NCBI GenBank assembly: GCA_020631815.1
Contig: JACKGW010000010.1
Span: 1 to 64,000, forward strand
Direction of reading: 5' to 3'
From: Planctomycetota bacterium
GTDB lineage: Bacteria; Planctomycetota; PLA2; JAEUHO01
DNA: 64,000 nt
The position numbers and the translations under genes are program-made. This document shows, one piece after another, positions 44,350 to 50,325 of the stretch (position 1 is the stretch's first letter; every line of letters starts with the position of its first letter). The notes beneath the pieces were generated by a model. It was given only the letters and a program-made list of their open reading frames with translations, was not told where the DNA came from and made no database searches.

Positions 44350-45866
44350 CAGCGCTCGCCTCCACCCGCTGCCGTCACGGCCTGGCCTGCGGAAAGGTCC
44401 GGCGTCGGATGGCGCACGACGACGTCGCCCTCGTCGAGGCCCTTCGTGATCTCCACGCGTGCGCCGACCTGTCGCCCGAACTCGACGCGACGCCGCTCGA
44501 GGCGACCGTCGACGACCACCCAGACCGACCGGTCGACACCGCGCCCGACGATCGCGTCCTCGGGCACGCCCAGGAACGGCGCCTCCGCTTCGGGCGCGAC
44601 ATCGCCTGCGTGGAACACGACACGTGCCGCCATGTCCGGGCGCGCGTAGGGCGGACGCTCGTCGAAGGCGACGCGCACCTCGATGGTGCCCTTGCTGCGG
44701 TCGGCGCGCGGCCAGACCTGGCTGACGTGACCGGGCCAGCCACGATCGGGCTCGGCGTCGAGGTAGATGCTCACGCGTGCGTCATCGCGCACCGACAGGA
44801 TGCGCCGCTCGCTGAGCTCCACCTGGATGCCGAAGGACTCGGGGTCCACGATGGTCAACACGCTGCCGCGCGAGTTGCCCGCGCCCATGGGCGCGAGCAC
44901 TTCCCCGACCTCGGCGTCCTTGCGGATCACGAGGCCCGTGAACGGCGCGATGATCTTGGTCTTCTCGACCTGCACCTTGGCCGTGGCCAGCGTCCGCGCG
45001 GCACGGTCCGCCTCGCGCGTGGCGACCGTCGCTGCGGCTTCGGCCTCGGTCACGCGGGAGCGCGCCGTCGTGACCGCAGCCTCGCGCGCCACGACGTCTT
45101 GTCGCCAGGCTTGGAGCTCGGCCTCGCGGGCCGCGGCGGCGTGGCGGGCCGCGTCCAGGGCCGCTGCGGCCTCATGCGCCTGCGTGAGCAGGGTGTCGAA
45201 CGCGGAACCGTCCAACCGGCCGGCGTCGAACAAGGGGCGCTGGCGCTCGACTTCGCGCGCGGCGCGACCCGAGGCTTCCTCCAGCCGCGACGTGTCGGAC
45301 TGCGCGGCAGCCCATGCGGCTTCGAGACGCCCACCCTGCGCGCGCAGCGCGGCGAGCTCGGCCTCCAGCTGGTCGACGGCCAGCTTGGCGGTCTCGACAC
45401 CGCGACCGGCCTGGGCCGCGGCCGCCTCGGCCGTGGCCTGGGCGGCCTGCGCCTCGTCGCGGACGGCCTCGAGGTCCTCGGAGAAGATCCGGGCCACGAC
45501 CGAGTCCGCCTTCACCTCGTCGCCGACGTCGGCCGCCAGGTCGACGAGCCGACCGCTGAGCGGCGTCGACAGCGAGGCCATGCGGTCCGCCACGACGTAG
45601 CCGTTGGCCGTGACGTCGCCGGCCGCAGGCCCCTGCCCGCTCGCGCGCTCCGCACGGCCGACCTGCACCGTGACGGGACCGCTGTCGTCGAGCCAGCCGA
45701 GGAGCGGCCCACGCAGCAGCCAGACGATGCCGGCGATACCGAGCACGAGCATCACGCGCAGCCAGGGGAAGCCGCGAGCCTTGGCACGGCGGCCCCCGGG
45801 GCCTCGGTCGATCCGCAGCCGACCGAGGTCAGGGACGTCGGGCGAGGAGGAGGCGGGAGAGGACAC
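44349..45866 (-). CDS. Periplasmic adaptor (HlyD/MacA-type membrane fusion protein)
   Basis: About 505 residues from a GTG at 45866; no better start is visible, and the ribosome site is weak. One membrane helix (about 35-55) is followed by a barrel-sandwich half (GRLVDLAADVGDEVKADS), a long alanine/glutamate-rich coiled-coil hairpin (about 125-300), the second half (KTKIIAPFTGLVIRKDAEVGE) and a beta-barrel domain. This is the adaptor that links an inner-membrane exporter to an outer-membrane channel. No TolC gene is in the window, so the channel must be elsewhere. Confidence 0.92.
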   Translation of the reverse strand: MSSPASSSPDVPDLGRLRIDRGPGGRRAKARGFPWLRVMLVLGIAGIVWLLRGPLLGWLDDSGPVTVQVGRAERASGQGPAAGDVTANGYVVADRMASLSTPLSGRLVDLAADVGDEVKADSVVARIFSEDLEAVRDEAQAAQATAEAAAAQAGRGVETAKLAVDQLEAELAALRAQGGRLEAAWAAAQSDTSRLEEASGRAAREVERQRPLFDAGRLDGSAFDTLLTQAHEAAAALDAARHAAAAREAELQAWRQDVVAREAAVTTARSRVTEAEAAATVATREADRAARTLATAKVQVEKTKIIAPFTGLVIRKDAEVGEVLAPMGAGNSRGSVLTIVDPESFGIQVELSERRILSVRDDARVSIYLDAEPDRGWPGHVSQVWPRADRSKGTIEVRVAFDERPPYARPDMAARVVFHAGDVAPEAEAPFLGVPEDAIVGRGVDRSVWVVVDGRLERRRVEFGRQVGARVEITKGLDEGDVVVRHPTPDLSAGQAVTAAGGGER

Positions 45867-45904
45867 GACGAGGGAGCCGAGCCGCGCAGGCTCGGCGCAG
45901 CGGG

Positions 45905-46033
45905 TCAGTCGCGGCGCGTGTCCTGGCGCTTCGACATGCGCGTCATCGTGTGGCGCATGCCATTGCCGCGCCGGCCGGGCTTCACCTTCCCCTTGCGGCT
46001 GCCGCCGCGGGTGTGCTTCTGGGCCTTGGGCAT
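45905..46033 (-). CDS. Tiny, highly basic protein (42 residues)
   Basis: The chain begins MPKAQKHTRGGSRKGK and has about 16 lysines and arginines in 42 residues and almost no acidic ones, so it is expected to bind RNA or ribosomes. GGAGGTGA, an almost ideal ribosome binding site, lies four bases before the ATG; this is the strongest such site in the window and suggests high expression. I do not recognise it as bTHX or another named ribosomal protein. It precedes the exporter adaptor by 38 bases. Confidence 0.65.
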   Translation of the reverse strand: MPKAQKHTRGGSRKGKVKPGRRGNGMRHTMTRMSKRQDTRRD

Positions 46034-46131
46034 GGTCACCTCCGGGAGAACCCGGGACGGTACCCCGCCCCCCGCGGGCCCGCGATCCGATTTCGGGGCG
46101 TGCCGGGGGTCCCGTCTGCCATCCTCGCGCC

Positions 46132-47136
46132 ATGCAGCACCTTGTTCGCCCTGTCGCCCGCGTCTCGCTCGTCCTGCTGGCCGTCGCCGCCATGTCGCTG
46201 GCCGGCTGTTCGAGGAGTCGCTGCTGCCCCCGCCGGGTCCACGCACCTGCGGTCCCGGTGACGCCCCCCATGACGGCGCCGACCCCCGCGGAGCCGTCGC
46301 AGCCGGAAGCTCCCATGCCTGACGAAGCCGCATGGAACGCGGACGGCTCGGCGACCGACCTGGGAGCGGTCGTGGCCCGCTTCCTGGCCGACAACGCGGA
46401 CGTCGTCGTCTTCGGCGAGCTGCACGGCCACGAGGTAGGTGCGGCCTGGGAGATGGGGCTCCTCGAGGGCCTGGCCGCAGGCGATCGCCCCGTGGCCCTG
46501 GCCATGGAGTTCCTCGAGCGCGACGTCCAGCCGGCGGTCGACGCCTGGCTGGCGGGCGAGATGGACGATGCCGCCTTCATCAAGGCTGCTCGCCAGGGTC
46601 CCGCCTACGCGACCACGCACGGGCCGTTGCTGGCGTTCGCCAAGGAGCACGGGCTCCCCGTGGTCGCCGCCAACGCACCGCGCCCCCTGGTCACACGCTT
46701 CCGCAAGGCCGAGGACGCCTACGAGGCCTGGCTGGAGACGCTCGAGCCCGAGGAGCGGGCCACGCTGCCCCGCACCTGTGCCCAGCTCGACGACGCGTAC
46801 CGCGCCAAGTTCGTCGAGTTCATGGGGCCCCAGCGCGGTCCGACGTTCTTCCGCGCGCAGTCCTTGTGGGATGACGCGATGGCCGAGGCCATGGCCGACT
46901 TCCGGGCCGCCCATCCCGACCACCGTGTCTTGTTCGTGGTCGGTGCGTTCCACGTCACCGACGGCATGGGGACGATCACCAAGTACAAGTCCCGCCGCCC
47001 GCAGGACGTCGTGCGCAGCGTCGTGATGGACCACGCGGAGAGCACACGCACGGCGCCCGCGCCGGAAGCCCGCACGCGCGGCGACGTGCTGCTCGACGTC
47101 CCGGCCCCCCGCCGGGCCCACGGGAAGGCCTCGTAG
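46132..47136 (+). CDS. ChaN-family lipoprotein
   Basis: 334 residues. SLAGC near residue 23-27 is a lipobox. A proline-rich spacer to about 65 is followed by the ChaN (PF04187) domain: VVVFGELHGHE, ALAMEFLERDVQPAVDAWL, and VVGAFHVTDGMG near the end, with histidines where Campylobacter ChaN binds haem. The role is probably iron or haem handling at the outer membrane; this is inferred from the family. The tRNA gene follows 90 bases downstream on the same strand. Confidence 0.88.
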   Translation: MQHLVRPVARVSLVLLAVAAMSLAGCSRSRCCPRRVHAPAVPVTPPMTAPTPAEPSQPEAPMPDEAAWNADGSATDLGAVVARFLADNADVVVFGELHGHEVGAAWEMGLLEGLAAGDRPVALAMEFLERDVQPAVDAWLAGEMDDAAFIKAARQGPAYATTHGPLLAFAKEHGLPVVAANAPRPLVTRFRKAEDAYEAWLETLEPEERATLPRTCAQLDDAYRAKFVEFMGPQRGPTFFRAQSLWDDAMAEAMADFRAAHPDHRVLFVVGAFHVTDGMGTITKYKSRRPQDVVRSVVMDHAESTRTAPAPEARTRGDVLLDVPAPRRAHGKAS

Positions 47137-47226
47137 CAGATCGAGCGGGCTGCGGATCGAGCGGGCTGCGGGCCGCTTGACCCGCCGCAGACCCCCCCCT
47201 ACCGTTCCCCCCTTGCTGTCGACCGT

Positions 47227-47303
47227 GGCGGGATAGCTCAGTCGGTTAGAGCACAGGCTTCATAAGCCTGGGGTCGTCGGTTCAAGTCCGACTCCCGCTA
47301 CCA
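47227..47303 (+). tRNA. tRNA-Met (CAT anticodon), elongator type
   Basis: 77 bases with encoded CCA. Acceptor GGCGGGA pairs with TCCCGCT (first pair G-T), D stem GCTC/GAGC, anticodon stem CAGGC/GCCTG with loop TTCATAA, T stem GTCGG/CCGAC with loop TTCAAGT. The missing C1-A72 mismatch and missing three G-C pairs rule out initiator tRNA. A tRNA-Ile2 with lysidine-modified CAT cannot be fully excluded, but the stem and GGGTC variable loop look like elongator Met. Confidence 0.93.
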
Positions 47304-47371
47304 CCTTGCTGCCGAGCCTGCGAGCGCAGGACTCACGGGCGCAGGCCTCGCGAGCAGCGGCCAAAACGAAC

Positions 47372-47403
47372 GACGCCGCTCCGGAGATCTCCGAAGCGGC
47401 GTC
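47372..47403 (-). terminator. Candidate terminator of the Cys-rich lipoprotein gene
   Basis: GACGCCGC at 47372-47379 pairs with GCGGCGTC at 47396-47403, and the interior CGGAG/CTCCG extends the stem with one mismatch. Read on the minus strand it is followed by GTTCGTTTTGG, a T-rich tail. It could also stop read-through from the tRNA. Confidence 0.55.
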
Positions 47404-47405
47404 GC

Positions 47406-47454
47406 GGCCTCCGCGAGGAGGCCATTTGTGGATCGGACCTCCGAGGAGGTCCGA
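47406..47454. repeat. Two further adjacent palindromes
   Basis: GGCCTCC (47406-47412) is mirrored by GGAGGCC (47417-47423) around four bases. TCGGACCTCC (47433-47442) is mirrored by GGAGGTCCGA (47445-47454) around two bases. They share the CCTCC/GGAGG core and follow directly on the terminator-like hairpin, so three hairpins stand in a row between the tRNA and the small lipoprotein gene. Confidence 0.6.
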
Positions 47455-47472
47455 GGTCACGCTAGGGCTGGA

Positions 47473-47634
47473 TCAGCAGCCGCAGGGGTCGCAGGGGTTG
47501 CAACCCGTGTTGCAGCCGCAGTCGTTGCAGCCGCAGCCGAGGCTCGGAAGCTCGGGAAGCGACGGGCCGCAGCCACAGCAGCCAGCGAAGCCGAGGCCGA
47601 GCAGCGCGACCGCGACGAGAAGTGCCTTCTTCAT
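47473..47634 (-). CDS. Cysteine-rich mini-lipoprotein (53 residues)
   Basis: The 53-residue frame has an ideal AGGAGG eight bases before its ATG. Residues 1-18 are a signal peptide ending LGFAGC, a lipobox with lipidated C19. The mature part has 11 more cysteines (12 in total) arranged as CCGC, GCGC, CGC, GC, CDPCGC, separated by prolines, glycines and asparagines. Such spacing suits metal binding or disulfide packing at the membrane surface. No known family was recognised. The three hairpins downstream fit a short, independently terminated transcript. Confidence 0.75.
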   Translation of the reverse strand: MKKALLVAVALLGLGFAGCCGCGPSLPELPSLGCGCNDCGCNTGCNPCDPCGC

Positions 47635-47720
47635 GGTCTCCCTCCTTCAGAGGAAATGCAGGATCCTGATGGAAACCCGCCCACGAGGCGGTTGCACGCC
47701 CGCGGGGGCCGCGGTCCGGG

Positions 47721-48137
47721 TTACGGCCGCGGCGTACCGAGATACCACGCCCCCTGCCCAATGGCGACGATCTCTCCCCGGCCGTTGCGGCAGGTGCCTT
47801 CGACGTAGGCGATTTTTCGGCCCCTGTGCGTGACCGCCCCGAGGGCCTCGAGCTCCTCGCCGGAGCGCACGGCCCGGTGGAACTGGAACGAGATCTGGGT
47901 GGTGCTGCACCAGCCCCCCGGCTCGAGGAGGCTGTCCACGGCATGGCCCATGGCGGTGTCCAGCAGGGCCATGGTCACGGAGCCGTGGACGACGCCCTGG
48001 ATGTTGCGGTGGGCGTCCTGGGCACGCATGCGGCAGCGCACCTGACCGGGCTCCAGCCGCTCCTCCTGGATGCCCAGGAGCTGGACGAGTCCGTCTTCGT
48101 GGGGCGGGCGGCCGGCGCCCGGATCGGTGCTGCTCAT
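47721..48137 (-). CDS. PaaI-family hotdog thioesterase
   Basis: 138 residues from the ATG at 48137 (GGAG nine bases upstream). NIQGVVHGSVTMALLDTAMG is the hotdog signature with the GVVHGG-like element in which a small residue replaces the second G, and the central helix carries D in LLDTAMG. Acyl-CoA or phenylacetyl-CoA thioester hydrolysis is the usual activity. The gene is divergent from the toroid protein. Substrate unknown. Confidence 0.88.
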   Translation of the reverse strand: MSSTDPGAGRPPHEDGLVQLLGIQEERLEPGQVRCRMRAQDAHRNIQGVVHGSVTMALLDTAMGHAVDSLLEPGGWCSTTQISFQFHRAVRSGEELEALGAVTHRGRKIAYVEGTCRNGRGEIVAIGQGAWYLGTPRP

Positions 48138-48269
48138 CGTGGTCTCCGTGATCGGTGCGGTACCCGCGCCCGTACAGGCTCCCGTGCCCGGGCCCCGGGG
48201 CCCAGGTCGGCGCCTCGCCGCGGGCCCGAGGGCTGCCCGTTGCGGGTCCCGACCTGCTATCTTGAGGGG

Positions 48270-49670
48270 ATGAAGACGTCCACCACGTGGTTCCCCAAGC
48301 TCCTCTTCCTCGCCCTCTTCGTGACGGTCCTCGGCATCGCCCTTCCGGGTGGTTCCGCGACCAAGGCCGTTGCCGAGGAAGACCCCGGCGGCAACGCGGG
48401 CGGCAACCCCGACGAGGAGGGGGGTGAGGACATCGCGGACGTCTTCGGCGGCGAGACCACGTTCACGCCGGCGCAGGTGGACACCGCCATCAAGAAGGGC
48501 CTCTCCTGGCTGATGAAGAAGCAGGGCCGCGACGGCAGCTGGGGCGAGATCGAGGGCGACACGTTCTATGGCGGCGGCACGGACGACGGCCAGCGTCGTG
48601 GCTACGGTCACCCCGCGGGCGTGACCTCGTTGGCCATCTACACGCTCCTCAAGTGCAAGATCCCGGACAAGCACGAGAGCGTGAAGAACGGCTTCAAGTT
48701 CATCAAGGACAACCGCCACGACGAGCCGCGCGGCTGCTACGAGACCTCGATGCTGCTGCTCGCGCTTACCGCCACCGCGGACCCGTACAAGACGTCGAAG
48801 GCATCGACCAAAGCCGAAGCCGACGACCGCATCAAGATGAAGGGCAACTACAAGAGCTGGGCCACCAAGCTGGTCAAGCACCTGCAGGAACAGCGCTTCG
48901 CGGGCGCCAAGGGATGGCGCTACCACATCAACGACACGCCCCAGCCTGGCGGCCCCGAGGACCTCTCCAGCACCCAGCTGGCGGCGCTGGCCCTCTTCGC
49001 GGCGAACCGCGCGGCGATCCGTGCCGACAAGGACACCTGGGAGGACATCCTCTCGTTCTCGATGTCGCAGCAGGCCGCTGACGGCCCCGAGTCCGAGATC
49101 ATGGACCCCGAGAACCGCAGCCAGAAGTACAAGGCGCGCAGCCGCGGCTTCAGCTACATCAAGGCCGACGCCGAGGCGCAGCACAACCTGCCGAGCGGCT
49201 CGATGACCGCGTGCGCCTTGGCCAACATCGAGATGGCCCGTTACGTCCTGCGTAGCGGCAGGGGTGGTCGCGAGGGCTGGGACAAGCGCCCGGACGCTGC
49301 CGATGTGCAGGCCGCGCTCTACGACGGTCTGGCGTGGCTCAACACGAACTGGAGCGCGTTCACCAACCCGCAGCCCGGCGTCCCCCACGACCAGGGCGGC
49401 TACCACATCTACTACCTGTACGCGATCGAGCGCGCGATGGACCTCTTCGGCCTGCGCCAGATCGACTCGCACAGCTGGTACAGCGAGATGGGCCAGGAGC
49501 TGCTCAACCGCCAGTACGACGACGGTCACTGGGAGACGGGCAGCACGCACAAGCCCAAGGACGTGCTCGACACGTGCTTCGCGCTCCTCTTCCTCAAGCG
49601 CGCCACCGGCGGCTCGATCGCCTTCCCCTCCTTCACCAACGGCGGCGGCCCCGCAGCCGACAATCGCTAA
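48270..49670 (+). CDS. Secreted prenyltransferase/squalene-cyclase-like alpha-toroid protein
   Basis: 466 residues. A signal peptide (about 8-34) is followed by an acidic glycine-rich spacer and, from about 65, repeats of the terpene-cyclase/prenyltransferase toroid: KGLSWLMKKQGRDGSWGE, GYGHPAGVTSLAIYTLL, AKGWRYHINDTPQPGG and LLNRQYDDGHWETGS are QW-like motifs. The catalytic DXDD of squalene cyclases is not present, and such exported copies are common in planctomycetes with unknown role. The stop at 49668 directly borders the repeat array. Confidence 0.86.
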   Translation: MKTSTTWFPKLLFLALFVTVLGIALPGGSATKAVAEEDPGGNAGGNPDEEGGEDIADVFGGETTFTPAQVDTAIKKGLSWLMKKQGRDGSWGEIEGDTFYGGGTDDGQRRGYGHPAGVTSLAIYTLLKCKIPDKHESVKNGFKFIKDNRHDEPRGCYETSMLLLALTATADPYKTSKASTKAEADDRIKMKGNYKSWATKLVKHLQEQRFAGAKGWRYHINDTPQPGGPEDLSSTQLAALALFAANRAAIRADKDTWEDILSFSMSQQAADGPESEIMDPENRSQKYKARSRGFSYIKADAEAQHNLPSGSMTACALANIEMARYVLRSGRGGREGWDKRPDAADVQAALYDGLAWLNTNWSAFTNPQPGVPHDQGGYHIYYLYAIERAMDLFGLRQIDSHSWYSEMGQELLNRQYDDGHWETGSTHKPKDVLDTCFALLFLKRATGGSIAFPSFTNGGGPAADNR

Positions 49671-50153
49671 GTCGAAGGCACTCCTCGTTGGCGAGCTGTG
49701 AGGGGATCGTCCCTCACAGAGGTCGCAGCGTGGCATCTACGGCAACGACGCCAGCGCGAGTGCTTCGACATGGTTAGGTCGAAGGCACTCCACTCAGCGA
49801 GCTGTGGGGGATCGTCCCTCACAGAGGTCGCAGCCTTGCGCGTAGGGCAACGACGCCAGCGCGAGTGCTTCGACACGGTTAGGTGGGGCCATTCCCCGTC
49901 AGCGGGCTGTGAGGGATCGTCCCTCACAGGGGTCGAAGCCTTGCGCGTAGGGCAACGACGCCAGCGCGAGTGCTTCGACACGGTTAGGTGGGGCCATTCC
50001 CCGTCAGCGGGCTGTGAGGGCACTGCCCCTCACAGAGGTCGCAGCGTGGCATCTACTGCAACGACGCCAGCGCGAGTGCTTCGACACGGCTAAGTCGAAA
50101 GCACTCCACGTGAAAGGGCTGTGAGGGCACTGCCCCTCACAGAGGTCGCAGCA
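49671..50153. repeat. Noncoding tandem repeat array, about 106-bp units, four full and one partial
   Basis: Units span 49671-49777, 49778-49882, 49883-49987, 49988-50093 and 50094 to about 50153. Each has a perfect or near-perfect hairpin, CTGTGAGGG paired with CCCTCACAG (first at 49696-49719), whose loop varies (ATCGT or CACTGC), then GAGGTCGCAG, then ACGACGCCAGCGCGAGTGCTTCGAC. At the junctions 1/2 and 4/5, GAGTGCTTCGAC pairs with the following GTCGAA(A/G)GCACTC to form another hairpin (49758-49790 and 50074-50106). Units 3 and 4 replace that left arm with GTGGGGCCATTCCCC, itself a small hairpin. Open frames cross the array on both strands but only because the unit lacks stops in them. It occupies a 655-base gap between convergent genes. 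Confidence 0.9.
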
Positions 50154-50220
50154 TTGCCTTTCCGGCGTCGACGTCAGGACGCTCACCGCTCTTCCGCCAC
50201 GCATCGGGTCGTCGGGGCGA

Positions 50221-50290
50221 CGGTAGCGCGCCACCATCGGCGACGACTCGTGGTCTGTTCACTCGAGGAGCCGATGGTGGTGCGCGACCG
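50221..50290. repeat. Long inverted repeat, 21-bp arms
   Basis: The arm at 50221-50241 (CGGTAGCGCGCCACCATCGGC) is too long to pair by chance: 19 of 21 positions are complementary to 50270-50290, around a 28-base loop. It lies between the array and the 3' end of the next minus-strand gene, with no T tract on either side. It may act as a factor-dependent stop or as a structured RNA 3' end. Confidence 0.7.
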
Positions 50291-50325
50291 AGCATCCGGC
50301 GAGCCGCCCGCCCGCACCCCAGCCC

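Noticed and set aside
47227..47303. Initiator tRNA-fMet
   Set aside because: There is no C1-A72 mismatch and the anticodon stem lacks the three consecutive G-C pairs.
48270..49670. Active squalene-hopene cyclase
   Set aside because: The protein is secreted, shorter than SHC, and lacks the catalytic DXDD motif; only toroid-type repeats are seen.
49667..50093. Open reading frames running through the repeat array on both strands (about 118-131 codons)
   Set aside because: They repeat the same peptide because the unit has no stop in these frames, have no ribosome sites, and their reading frame is lost between units of 105, 106 and 107 bases only partly compensated; the conserved feature is hairpin structure.
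49671..50153. CRISPR array
   Set aside because: The units are about 106 bases and similar along their whole length; there are no unique spacers and no cas genes.
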